Assembly: GCA_948579315.1 (NCBI GenBank)
Contig: CAPAOL010000019.1
Location: forward strand, 1-57,984
Length of the DNA: 57,984 nt
Source of the DNA: an uncultured Phocaeicola sp.
Lineage (GTDB): Bacteria; Bacteroidota; Bacteroidia; Bacteroidales; Bacteroidaceae
Direction: 5' to 3'
This document shows positions 9,030 through 17,812 of the stretch, one piece after another (within the stretch, counting starts at the first letter, position 1; each line of letters begins with the position of its first letter). The position numbers were made by a program, and so were the translations under genes. The notes under the pieces are model-generated. The model saw nothing but the letters and a program-made list of their open reading frames with translations. It did no database searches and was not told the DNA's origin.

Positions 9030-9905
9030 TTATTTAATCTTTTTCATTATCCTATCCCAACGGGGTTTCTCCGTAAATTTATCTTCCGAATACCAAATAC
9101 GGGTAGCCTTACCTACAATGTATTCTTCAGGCAACATTCCCCAGTACCTTGAATCCTGTGAATTAGCCATATTATCACCGGAGACAAAATAATAGTTCTT
9201 TTTAAAGCGATACTGGGTAATCACACTGTCCCCCAATACTACCTGTCCGTCTTTTACACGTAGTTTCTTCTTCTGTTCCCAACCTATCAGCTGCCTGTAT
9301 AAAAGGCAATTCGTACGGTTCATCATTACTATCTGACCTTTCTTGGGAATCGGCAAAGGTCCGAACTCACGGATGGTCCAGCCTATTTGTTTGTCATACG
9401 GAAATGTACCTACTACAATGCCATGCTGTTCCGGATGCTTCAGATTCGCCAGATATTGCTGGGCATCGTAGTTTCCCAACTGTTCATCACAACCGCGTAC
9501 TTTATAAAATCCCCCACGAATCTCCAATGTATCCCCCGGCAGGGCGACACACCGCTTTACATAATACTGCATCACATCCATCCGGACACTATCCCAACGA
9601 TTCATCCGATAAGGGAAATTGAAAACCAGTATATCATTTCTCTTGAAACTCCCCCATCCGGGCATCCGGTGGATAGTGACATCCTCATTATCCAAGGCTG
9701 CAAACACATCGAACAGGCGAGCCCCTTTTATCATCTTATTAACTAATATCCGGTCGCCATCCTTCAATGCCGGTTCCATAGAGTTCGAAGGTATCCTAAA
9801 GGAAGTATAGCAAAATAATTGTAAAAAAAAGAGAGAAACCCAAAAGCAAAATATAAGAAACATCAAATCCTCTAACATAGTTAATACTTTTTTCAACTTA
9901 CTCAT
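9030..9905 (-). CDS. lepB: signal peptidase I, paralog 2 (S26 family)
   Basis: 291 residues from the ATG at 9905, seven bases after the previous stop codon; a longer frame from 9935 would overlap that gene. After a membrane segment comes PSNSMEP with catalytic Ser near residue 42, then MQYYVKRCVALPGDTLEI with the Lys near 117, and the C-terminal SGDNMANSQDSRYWGMLPEE box. Both catalytic residues are present, so it should be active. The gene body is visibly richer in G+C than paralog 1, but the 3' ~190 bases are nearly the same, which points to recombination. It is the last gene of the GH43-transglutaminase-peptidase block. Confidence 0.92.
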   Translation of the reverse strand: MSKLKKVLTMLEDLMFLIFCFWVSLFFLQLFCYTSFRIPSNSMEPALKDGDRILVNKMIKGARLFDVFAALDNEDVTIHRMPGWGSFKRNDILVFNFPYRMNRWDSVRMDVMQYYVKRCVALPGDTLEIRGGFYKVRGCDEQLGNYDAQQYLANLKHPEQHGIVVGTFPYDKQIGWTIREFGPLPIPKKGQIVMMNRTNCLLYRQLIGWEQKKKLRVKDGQVVLGDSVITQYRFKKNYYFVSGDNMANSQDSRYWGMLPEEYIVGKATRIWYSEDKFTEKPRWDRIMKKIK

Positions 9906-9912
9906 ACTATAA

Positions 9913-11847
9913 TTACCAATATTGCTGTATTCCATCTCTTAATTCAAAAATTCTCTCATCCTTCCCCCGGGTATGGTTCTTCAAGTACAATAAAGCACCT
10001 TTCGGAACAGTATAAAGCAATGAATCAGATGCTGCAATCTGCGTTCCAACAGATATCCACTTTCCAGCTGAAGAGTAAAAGAGTTCGTATCTATCGCCTT
10101 TCCGGACATAATTATCCCGATTTCGAGGAGTGAAAATTATCTTTTTTACACATAACGGTTTCCCGAAATCAAGCCCTGCCCATCCACCTGTCGGCAAATA
10201 ATAATTGAACGAAGTATAAGGGTCTCCGTCATGAACATTAGAATAATCATGCTCTGCATCACCCTCTTTTCCATTACTTGTGCCCAATAACCTACCTTCC
10301 AGTTTACAAGTATCTTGCTGGTCCAGATAATAAGATACTTCAGAGATATTGCAATAACCATATTTAGGTCCGAAATAACGATAATAACGATAAGATTTTG
10401 TATGATTCAACCTTATCACATTATGCAAACGCAAAGGATAGTCTTTTATTATAAATAAAGTATCGCTCGGAATAAAGTCCGCATGATTACTCCCTTCAAA
10501 AGTTCCACCAACCATTCGTCTGGGAAAAGACTCAATAAACTGGTGATATTTATTCAGAAGCTTAACCTCTTCCGGCTCTTCCGATCCATGAAAATAATGA
10601 ATGCCTCCTGTGTCTTTATTAAATTCAAACGGTTCGGAAACAGGAATAAGTTCGTTGGACTTATAAATTGCTAATTGAAAAACAACCATACCTTCCACGT
10701 CATCAAAAATAATGTCATCTCCCGTAGGATAGGCATATGCCAAAGGCGTCCATTGCATCTGCGAAGCACCACATAAATAAATAATCTCATCATCAGATAT
10801 ATCTTGCAGAAGTTTATCGCGCGGAATAGCCAAAGTCCGTGCATTTTTTCCACTATAAAGATGAGTTACATCCAGAAAAGTCGGATAGCGAAAAATCGGA
10901 TATACTTCTTCTATATTACCTTTTATTTTCTCTGTCATATCTCTGTTCAAGCTGAATGTTTGACGATATATCTTAGACCTTATTCCCCAATAATCACGTA
11001 CCGGTTCCGGCATTTTATCTTTATACATATAATAGGAATCCCCATATTTGTCTAACATAAAATTCCAAAAATGAGCTACATTCGCATCACCGCGTAAAGG
11101 CATATAATCACACCCGCACGGAATTCCCACCGCACGGAATATATAGATTAACATATCCGCTGACTCACGGCAATTACCCGAGCTCCATTCTACCAAATCA
11201 GGACCTATATGAGGTCCATATCCTAAGGAAGATGAGAAATAAAACGGAATTTTAGAAACGGAATCCAATAAGACACGTGCAGCGAACAGGGGATCAGTGG
11301 CTTCCGGAAGTCCTCTAATACTGTCTAAAAGAGGATTAAACTTCTTATATATTTTCTCCCGCCACGGTTTTAGAGGTTCATCCTTTATTCTGTAAGGCAA
11401 TATATATTCACAAAAATCAGTAAAAGATACATTCTTCCCCCATGGCTGTTCTTTCCATACCCTGAATGCCCATTCTATATTATCTATCAGATAATCCGGG
11501 GAAATATCCATATCAGATGTAGGGGTTAATTGGTTCAATGCAGTTGCTCCATATAAACTCCGGACAGAATCCTGCGCCTCTTCGAGCGTATATAGCCCTG
11601 TTCCGAAAAGCTGGTATAATTTTTGATAATACTTCATCGACTCTCCTTCATATGAATAATAATAAGGCAGATTTTCTATCAAAAATTCGGCAGCTTTCCT
11701 TTTTAATGAATCAGATTCATATTTCTGCAATACTGTTTCCAGCAAAGGGTTACTCTGCAGGATTTCATCAATAGTAGGGAGAGAAGCTTTTTTGCAACCA
11801 ACTATCAACAAACTGAGCAAGGATATATATACAGTAATTCTTTTCAT
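9913..11847 (-). CDS. transglutaminase-like lipoprotein 2 with C-terminal discoidin-like domain
   Basis: 644 residues from the ATG at 11847, giving the signal MKRITVYISLLSLLIVGC. An ATG at 11868 overlaps the previous stop (TAATG) and is possible through coupled translation. The transglutaminase-like core shows Cys near 226 in SGNCRESADMLIYIFRAVGI and His near 259 in VAHFWNFML. The Asp of the triad is not clear: the position matching FPFD of paralog 1 reads YYMYKDKM. The C-terminus (GWAGLDFGKPLCVKKIIFTP, then DRYELFYSSAGKWISVG) is discoidin-like. It ends RIFELRDGIQQYW, very like paralog 1, so the two are old duplicates. It sits between the GH43-like gene and signal peptidase 2. Confidence 0.78.
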   Translation of the reverse strand: MKRITVYISLLSLLIVGCKKASLPTIDEILQSNPLLETVLQKYESDSLKRKAAEFLIENLPYYYSYEGESMKYYQKLYQLFGTGLYTLEEAQDSVRSLYGATALNQLTPTSDMDISPDYLIDNIEWAFRVWKEQPWGKNVSFTDFCEYILPYRIKDEPLKPWREKIYKKFNPLLDSIRGLPEATDPLFAARVLLDSVSKIPFYFSSSLGYGPHIGPDLVEWSSGNCRESADMLIYIFRAVGIPCGCDYMPLRGDANVAHFWNFMLDKYGDSYYMYKDKMPEPVRDYWGIRSKIYRQTFSLNRDMTEKIKGNIEEVYPIFRYPTFLDVTHLYSGKNARTLAIPRDKLLQDISDDEIIYLCGASQMQWTPLAYAYPTGDDIIFDDVEGMVVFQLAIYKSNELIPVSEPFEFNKDTGGIHYFHGSEEPEEVKLLNKYHQFIESFPRRMVGGTFEGSNHADFIPSDTLFIIKDYPLRLHNVIRLNHTKSYRYYRYFGPKYGYCNISEVSYYLDQQDTCKLEGRLLGTSNGKEGDAEHDYSNVHDGDPYTSFNYYLPTGGWAGLDFGKPLCVKKIIFTPRNRDNYVRKGDRYELFYSSAGKWISVGTQIAASDSLLYTVPKGALLYLKNHTRGKDERIFELRDGIQQYW

Positions 11848-11867
11848 TCTATCAATATGGTTATACA

Positions 11868-13571
11868 TTATAAAATCTGTTCTATTTTACTGTTATAAGT
11901 GATGCCACCCTCATTAAAGCTATCTATGGTAAAGTAGTACATCTGTCCGGTATGTAAACTCCGAATGGTTACCTCCGTATCTCCATATACCATATAATTA
12001 TGATATAATTTATCTGGCGATGTACCATAACGTATATTATATCCCACAGCGTCTACCATTTTTTTCCATTTTATCGTCACATTCCTCCGATCCGTTTCAT
12101 CACGAATGACCCGGAAAGACTTTACTTCCTCAGGCGGAAGCTTGCCTGCTTTTCCAAATACACGGAAACCGGAAATGGAAAATTTCCCCGAAAAGCAATG
12201 GATATTCATTATTCTAAAATAGCGGCTTCTTATCGGTTTCTCTAATTGAAAGTAATCATGTGGTGCATCTACTGTGTTAGAAAATTTATCCTTCAACATC
12301 TCCCATTTCTTACCGTCATCCGACTGCTCTAAATAATATTGATAACAAATGCTATCGTTATGCCCTACCACATCGGCATCATGATCCGCAAAATTTACTT
12401 GTATCGCATAAACCTCACATTCTTCACCCAAATCAACTGACAAATACTCTCCTTTATCTCCGGTACCGGCACTCCACCATGACCGGATATTCTCATCAAC
12501 AGCACAACACGCCGGATATTTCCTTAACTCAGAAGAGGCCCGCGTTACTTTATTGTAGGATAGCAGCATCCATCCCGGAAAAAGTTCTTGTGGAGTACTT
12601 ATCTTCTTATCAGGGATAAGCATCGGATAATCTCCCATACCGGTATAGGCATACATTACACTATCTTTATCAAAAAACACCGGATATAAAGACACCCTCC
12701 GTTCAAACAGGCATTTAGCTGTTACGGCTATCGTTCCGGCATACCAATAATTTCCATATCTATCCTGAAAGACACAACCATTCCCTACCCCGTTGATAAA
12801 TCCTTCTGGCTTATATGCAAAAGGATTATGCTTTGCTAATGTAAACGGTCCCAAAGGATTATCAGACAAATAAACTCCTTCATTTGAGCCTTTAAATTGT
12901 ATTCCGGAAGATGCATATTGCAAATAATACCTATTATTATACTTAGTCATCCATGTTCCTTCTATCCACAAACTAAGATCCTTCCAAGTATGATAATCAC
13001 CTGCTACCTCCCATCCATTTTTTTCTTTATCACTTACAATAAGAGGAAGGGGAGAATCTTTAGGAAAGAAAGTTTTGGGATCAAGTTCTACTCCAGTTAA
13101 GGGAACCGAGTTTCCTGATCCTGAGTATAAAAACAATCTGCCTTCATCGTAAAAAAGCATAGGTTCTGTAACATGATAAGGCAAACTATCAACCGCCACT
13201 TCCCATTGTCCGTTGATAGGATTATCGGTTTTATAGATCGCACTAGTTCCCGATGCTGTAAAATATAGCTCACCCTCTATGTTCACAACCGTGGGAGCAT
13301 TCTCTTCCACAGGAAGATTAGTAGAAATAAAATTCCAATGAAGCAGATCATTTGAATGATAATAACCACCGGCATCAGACATAAAAAGATAGTATTCATC
13401 TTTATATAATATAATGCAGGGATGTGCGCCATCCCGTCTAGATACATTATCCACGGAAAAACGGTAATCCAGATTGATGGGATTACACATCGTTATCTGT
13501 GAATTTTCCATATGAGAACATTGGCAACTTATTAACACTACAAATAGCAGCAGGCATCTTATTATTTTCAT
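11868..13571 (-). CDS. GH43-like lipoprotein with discoidin and fibronectin III-like domains
   Basis: 567 residues; MKIIRCLLLFVVLISC is the lipoprotein signal. Residues about 25-320 look like a five-bladed GH43 propeller (DEYYLFMSDAGGYYHSNDLL, and SLWIEGTWMTKYNNRYYLQY, whose Glu matches the general acid of GH43). The usual catalytic-base Asp of the ADP motif is replaced: the segment reads RRDGAHPCIILYKDEYYLF. An F5/8-type C domain follows (about 330-470, KGEYLSVDLGEECEVYAIQV), then a fibronectin III-like tail (VTIKWKKMVDAVGYNIRYGT). The domains predict glycan binding; hydrolase activity is doubtful because of the Asp loss. Confidence 0.8.
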   Translation of the reverse strand: MKIIRCLLLFVVLISCQCSHMENSQITMCNPINLDYRFSVDNVSRRDGAHPCIILYKDEYYLFMSDAGGYYHSNDLLHWNFISTNLPVEENAPTVVNIEGELYFTASGTSAIYKTDNPINGQWEVAVDSLPYHVTEPMLFYDEGRLFLYSGSGNSVPLTGVELDPKTFFPKDSPLPLIVSDKEKNGWEVAGDYHTWKDLSLWIEGTWMTKYNNRYYLQYASSGIQFKGSNEGVYLSDNPLGPFTLAKHNPFAYKPEGFINGVGNGCVFQDRYGNYWYAGTIAVTAKCLFERRVSLYPVFFDKDSVMYAYTGMGDYPMLIPDKKISTPQELFPGWMLLSYNKVTRASSELRKYPACCAVDENIRSWWSAGTGDKGEYLSVDLGEECEVYAIQVNFADHDADVVGHNDSICYQYYLEQSDDGKKWEMLKDKFSNTVDAPHDYFQLEKPIRSRYFRIMNIHCFSGKFSISGFRVFGKAGKLPPEEVKSFRVIRDETDRRNVTIKWKKMVDAVGYNIRYGTSPDKLYHNYMVYGDTEVTIRSLHTGQMYYFTIDSFNEGGITYNSKIEQIL

Positions 13572-13648
13572 AATATCAATTTTAGATCACGGAGAAATGT
13601 ATATCCATTCTTAACTCAATTATATTTTCGATAAAAAGATATATTCAC

Positions 13649-14536
13649 TTACAAATTTTCTACTGCATTTCCCCATATCCTCAATCTAATAGGAGAAGAA
13701 TCTACATTACAATATACAATTATTGTCTTATCCAAATATTCTGGATGTTCAGCTTTATATTTCACGTTCAAAAACATAATTTCATTTTTACGCATAGGTT
13801 TCTTATCATAATCCACAGAAGTACATCCGCAAGAAGTAGTCACATTTTCTATTAATAAAGGAATATCTCCTTTATTCTCTAATTTAAACGTCACTTTTTG
13901 CTCTTCTTTCCAATTAAAATTTCCTAACCAAACCGATGTATTATCAATGCCTATTTGAGTTTTCTCAACTTCTCGTTCTTTATGTTTCGAAGCTACTGCT
14001 TCTCCCTTTATAATATCCCAATATAACATCTTAACTTTAAAATTATGTATTGGATTACCTATTGCAAGAACCTTATTCTTTTCATCAATTAAAAAAGTCT
14101 GAAACATTAACTCTGAAGGAAAATTATTTAAATTATAAAAAGAATTATCCAAATCAAGACATACTGGATGAATAAACTTTGCACGTTCCAGTACTAATTT
14201 TACATCACGCACATTTTTTGAATGAATAAACAAAGATACAGTTACTTGATGATTTGCTATTGAATCAAGTTCCATAATTAATTCTTTCCATTTTTTCAAT
14301 TGTAATTTACAACTTATACATCCCATAGAGTCTATATAACTCACTATACGATAACGAGATTGAGACAAGTCATATTTAACAGTATCCGTTCCTAAAATAG
14401 TAAACTTCACATCTTTGGGGAACAAAAGTTCTTTACCTATCCATTGCTTCACTTTTTTTTCCAGTCCATCTAGGTTCGAATTTATACATGAGATAGCTAT
14501 AAAGATGACTAATAAAACAGCTATAGAATGTTTCAT
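13649..14536 (-). CDS. thioredoxin-like / DUF1573 fusion lipoprotein
   Basis: 295 residues with the signal MKHSIAVLLVIFIAISC. The first half is thioredoxin-like, with IVSYIDSMGCISCKLQLKKW holding a CISC pair. The second half (about 190-290) is a DUF1573 domain, recognised by ENVTTSCGCTSVDYDKKPMR. DUF1573 domains are Ig-like folds common in Bacteroidetes surface proteins. The protein is probably periplasmic or outer-membrane attached and could handle disulfides of the Cys-containing peptides made by this cluster (inference). It begins 26 bases after the propeller 3 stop codon and is followed after 77 bases by the GH43-like gene. Confidence 0.78.
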   Translation of the reverse strand: MKHSIAVLLVIFIAISCINSNLDGLEKKVKQWIGKELLFPKDVKFTILGTDTVKYDLSQSRYRIVSYIDSMGCISCKLQLKKWKELIMELDSIANHQVTVSLFIHSKNVRDVKLVLERAKFIHPVCLDLDNSFYNLNNFPSELMFQTFLIDEKNKVLAIGNPIHNFKVKMLYWDIIKGEAVASKHKEREVEKTQIGIDNTSVWLGNFNWKEEQKVTFKLENKGDIPLLIENVTTSCGCTSVDYDKKPMRKNEIMFLNVKYKAEHPEYLDKTIIVYCNVDSSPIRLRIWGNAVENL

Positions 14537-14562
14537 ATTTTAGCTTTTACTTATTAAACAAT

Positions 14563-15756
14563 TTATTTCAACTGATAAAAAACTAAAACAGGATTAGAAT
14601 TTTCATCGCTCTTCTCTATTATTGCTTTCAATATATTATTCTTTATTATATACCCCTTATCATTATCAGAAAATAACTCTTTTAAACGATAAGCATCAAA
14701 AGAAGACACACACATTTCTCCATCTAGAGCTATTAAATCAGGAGGAACTATTTCCGTAAAAAATGTCATACCCCTCCCATCCAATTCATAAACTTGTTTT
14801 TTCTTCTTATCATACATAAAAAAAACGTTTGTTACTAAATCATTCAAACTTCGTTCCATTGAAAAATAAATATACTTCGACGTTTCGTAAAACAAACCGC
14901 TGAATGCTGTATATCCATCATTTTTTATCAATTTTGCTACTTCATTATATGACAGCTCTTCACCATGCTTATTCCATACACTCCGTTTATGCTTTAATAC
15001 ATATCGGACACAATATTCATTAAATGATTTTATATGATATACTGTATCTGATAATACAGGAACAAACAAAAGATCATTTGTTGAATTAAACACTGCATTT
15101 TTAGACATTACGTATCGTTTTTGTATTGGCTCATAAGGAAAGCCTTTACTATATACAGAATCAAGTTGGGTAAAAACTAAATGATAATTTACATCTTTAC
15201 TAAAACTTTGCAGATACGCTAATTGATTGACTGTAAAATATTTAAGTCTATTTAAATAGAAACATGGAATACTATTTTCTTTTCTAAGAAATTTTCCATC
15301 TAAATCAAAATAAAGTTTTTTCATTGTCAGTCGATCATTTAGACAAAGTTCTCTTTTATCAAAATCAATACTCATTCCTGACAAGCCTGCATATTCGTCA
15401 GGCCCTTGACCTTTATTATCTATTGTTTTTAACAAGACGCCTCTCTTATCAAAAATAAAAACTTTTTCAGCAACAAAAGCATCCAATATATATATCTTAT
15501 TATCATATACAAGTACTTTATCCATTTCACCAATTAAATCTGTAGATTCTAAAGGTATATATGAAATAGAATCAAGCCTCACAACTACACTATCCATATT
15601 AACTTTTATGGCTTTATCAACATCTATAATCTCATAATTAGAGCTCCCCTTTTTCATTAAAGATGCATACTCTATCTTTTTAAGCACATATGGATCTTGA
15701 CTTCTCTTTGTGCAGGAAAAAAAAAGCAAACATGATAAAATTAGAATTATTTTCAT
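14563..15756 (-). CDS. 6-bladed beta-propeller lipoprotein (propeller 3)
   Basis: 397 residues. The signal MKIILILSCLLFFSC has the lipid-attachment Cys at residue 15. The blade core includes SISYIPLESTDLIGEMDKVL, VFIFDKRGVLLKTIDNKG and GQGPDEYAGLSGMSIDFDKR, matching the same loop in propellers 1 and 2, and the end is NPVLVFYQLK. It lies downstream of NVEALA peptide 3, separated by a gap with a perfect hairpin (15780-15807), and upstream of the thioredoxin/DUF1573 gene. Ligand unknown. Confidence 0.8.
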   Translation of the reverse strand: MKIILILSCLLFFSCTKRSQDPYVLKKIEYASLMKKGSSNYEIIDVDKAIKVNMDSVVVRLDSISYIPLESTDLIGEMDKVLVYDNKIYILDAFVAEKVFIFDKRGVLLKTIDNKGQGPDEYAGLSGMSIDFDKRELCLNDRLTMKKLYFDLDGKFLRKENSIPCFYLNRLKYFTVNQLAYLQSFSKDVNYHLVFTQLDSVYSKGFPYEPIQKRYVMSKNAVFNSTNDLLFVPVLSDTVYHIKSFNEYCVRYVLKHKRSVWNKHGEELSYNEVAKLIKNDGYTAFSGLFYETSKYIYFSMERSLNDLVTNVFFMYDKKKKQVYELDGRGMTFFTEIVPPDLIALDGEMCVSSFDAYRLKELFSDNDKGYIIKNNILKAIIEKSDENSNPVLVFYQLK

Positions 15757-15779
15757 AAGAATTAAATATTTAATTTACT

Positions 15780-15807
15780 TTCCCTTCTACCAAGAAGTAG
15801 AAGGGAA
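15780..15807 (-). promoter_or_regulatory. intercistronic hairpin between NVEALA 3 and propeller 3
   Basis: TTCCCTTCTAC at 15780-15790 pairs perfectly with GTAGAAGGGAA at 15797-15807 around a six-base loop. In the minus-strand mRNA it directly follows the NVEALA 3 coding region, and no strong U-tract follows. It may set the ratio of peptide to propeller by partial termination or by blocking 3' decay (inference). Confidence 0.65.
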
Positions 15808-15840
15808 TATTTACAACAAAATGTTTTTTTCATTTTTTAC

Positions 15841-16182
15841 TCAACCAGCACTGCATCCTGTCCCATTAACACAATTCCCAGAACCAGTAGTACATACAAC
15901 TTTGTGACCAGGGTTACTTATTTCATATACAAGACCTGCATTAATTCCATAAGTCACAGTACATTCAATCAATGTAGGAGTCCATTTACTTGTTCCCCAG
16001 ATATCATTATAATCACGGTGATTAGTGTCCCATATTGTTCCTTCCCATTCAAAATTAGTAGCTAAAGCTTCTACATTAGCTAACAACAGATTAGACATAG
16101 GAGTTGATCTAGAAGAAAAGTAAATATTACCACAAACAATCGCTGCAACGACTATAATTATTAGACATGTTTTACGCTTCAT
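15841..16182 (-). CDS. NVEALA family secreted peptide 3
   Basis: 113 residues. The basic and hydrophobic N-terminus MKRKTCLIIIVVAAIVCGNI is followed by LLLANVEALA ending at residue 41, the exact family motif. The 72-residue remainder begins TNFEWEGT and has four Cys (LIECTV, VVCTTGSGNCVNGTGC). The last three lie in a compact C-terminal Gly/Ser/Thr-rich segment. A 196-base gap separates it from propeller 4 upstream, so it may have its own promoter, though I see no clear -7 element there. Propeller 3 follows. Confidence 0.82.
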   Translation of the reverse strand: MKRKTCLIIIVVAAIVCGNIYFSSRSTPMSNLLLANVEALATNFEWEGTIWDTNHRDYNDIWGTSKWTPTLIECTVTYGINAGLVYEISNPGHKVVCTTGSGNCVNGTGCSAG

Positions 16183-16378
16183 TTTTATCTAAAATTTAAA
16201 TTTATTATCAATACCTTCTAATAAAGCAAAACGTATTTGCTACACTATTTTTTTATTCTTATGTTTGCATCGGAATAACCTCCTTTCTTTTTAGGGGTTA
16301 AGGAGCAGATGATATGTAAGCAAATCCGCCAAGATGAACAAACGCATCATTCTGTTCCTTTTAATCAAGTTAATTCTC

Positions 16379-17461
16379 TCATACGCTACCAAAGCTAAAC
16401 TTTACTATTGGCTGATCGCTATTTACATCTGTCGCCATTATCGTTTTAGTAGCTTCATCTACCCAAATACCATATATATAATGGTCGAGTACATATTTAC
16501 ACATCGGTTCTCCTTTCAAACTAAATACATAAATGTATTTTCCTCCGTCAGGAAGCTTTCCGCTTTGTTTCACTATCTCCTTAAAAGATGTTCCATGAAA
16601 CACCGCATAAATGGCACTATCTGTTACTTGAACATCACTGAATCCCATAATACCCATCGGTATACCATATCCATCAGATACTTTGAATTTAGGTTCGTCG
16701 TGCTCACCGATACGAACAACATGAGTACTGTCTTTCAAATTATAAACTTCAACCACCTCGCCCAGTTGAGTGACAGCAGCTAAAACGCCATTACGAGAAT
16801 TATAATCTAAAAAGCTACGCCATGCCTGTGCCAATGCCGGACGGGCTTCTTGCAAAGCTTTCTCATTCGCTGTAGGTATAGCGCCTATCTTCTCTATAAG
16901 TTTACCTTTGCAATTAACCTTCAAGAAACGGCTCTCACCTGAATAGTCAGGAATAACAAATGTCGTATCATTATATATGGCAAAATCAAGTGGTCGAAGT
17001 ATATCTTCATCCAATGTTACCGTTTCCTCACGAAGCAGTGAATCACCGGATGAAGAAAAATCTAACCTAGTTAATTCGCTTTTGTTAGCATCTAAAGTCC
17101 ATAATTCATGGTTATACAAACGGAAGTTTTCCATCGACAACATTTCCGTTGGAGAATCGCCTCGCCTGCCAAAAGAAGATAGATACCGGAAACTTGGGTA
17201 TTGGAATAAATGCCCATAATGTTCGGAACCATGTAAATCCATCACAATGGCTTTATCTCCCTCTATCCGTATCCGAAAAGGATAACGAAACAAGGCTGTA
17301 TCAAGCTCTATTACCTGTGCTGACAAATGTTTCTCTTTCGGGAACTCTGAATATTTAATCCCTAAAAAAGTTCTTGAGGGCTGTGAGCACGAGAATAATA
17401 TTCCAACTACCAATATCAGTAGCAGAAACTTACCAATCCAATGCAAATGGTTGGAAAACAT
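16379..17461 (-). CDS. BF3164/TolB-like propeller lipoprotein (propeller 4)
   Basis: 360 residues with the signal MFSNHLHWIGKFLLLILVVG ending ILFSC (Cys at residue 25). It differs from propellers 1-3: segments such as AIVMDLHGSEHYGHLFQYPS and YLSSFGRRGDSPTEMLSMEN match the TolB-like 6-blade BF3164 lipoprotein family rather than the NPVLxFYxL group. The C-terminus is QPIVKFSFGSV. Its ATG lies inside the last codons of the NVEALA 4 gene in another frame (32-base overlap), so translation is probably coupled. Confidence 0.78.
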   Translation of the reverse strand: MFSNHLHWIGKFLLLILVVGILFSCSQPSRTFLGIKYSEFPKEKHLSAQVIELDTALFRYPFRIRIEGDKAIVMDLHGSEHYGHLFQYPSFRYLSSFGRRGDSPTEMLSMENFRLYNHELWTLDANKSELTRLDFSSSGDSLLREETVTLDEDILRPLDFAIYNDTTFVIPDYSGESRFLKVNCKGKLIEKIGAIPTANEKALQEARPALAQAWRSFLDYNSRNGVLAAVTQLGEVVEVYNLKDSTHVVRIGEHDEPKFKVSDGYGIPMGIMGFSDVQVTDSAIYAVFHGTSFKEIVKQSGKLPDGGKYIYVFSLKGEPMCKYVLDHYIYGIWVDEATKTIMATDVNSDQPIVKFSFGSV

Positions 17462-17663
17462 ACTTTACTTTTACATGATTTATAGGACAATCCACAGAGC
17501 CGGAACCAATACACCTAGTCATAGGACTTTCATCGGCAGCCAAAGCTTCCACATTATTTAATAAGATAACATTTTGCAGTTTGTTGTGCTCAGCTTTTCT
17601 ACAAAAGAAAATAGAAACAAATACGACAAAAGAAAAAACTCCAAACTTTAAATACTTTTTCAT
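17430..17663 (-). CDS. NVEALA family secreted peptide 4
   Basis: 77 residues from the ATG at 17663, the smallest of the four. The open frame extends upstream but the family-like start MKKYLKFGVFSFVVFVSIFF begins here. LLNNVEALA ends at residue 42. The remaining 35 residues, starting ADESPMTRC, have two Cys (TRC, SVDC). It is the first gene after the regulator in the direction of transcription and has a perfect 36-base palindrome about 80 bases upstream. Its 3' end overlaps propeller 4, so peptide and propeller are tightly linked. Confidence 0.8.
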   Translation of the reverse strand: MKKYLKFGVFSFVVFVSIFFCRKAEHNKLQNVILLNNVEALAADESPMTRCIGSGSVDCPINHVKVKYVFQPFALDW

Positions 17664-17744
17664 ACTATGATATAAATTGATTAATTTTTGCCTGAAAGTA
17701 GGTATCCTACTCGAACACGACAACTTATTGACGTGAAAAATAGT

Positions 17745-17780
17745 GAGAACTATTGTGAGAAATTTCTCACAATAGTTCTC
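17745..17780. promoter_or_regulatory. perfect 36-base palindrome upstream of NVEALA 4
   Basis: GAGAACTATTGTGAGAAA at 17745-17762 is followed at once by its exact reverse complement up to 17780, with no loop. It lies between the regulator stop codon (17813) and the NVEALA 4 start (17663). It may be the terminator hairpin of the regulator, an operator for it, or both. The GTGAGAA/TTCTCAC core resembles the inverted repeat at 18931-18950, which favours an operator role. Confidence 0.7.
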
Positions 17781-17812
17781 ATAACAAATTTTCATCGATG
17801 AAATGGCACTTT

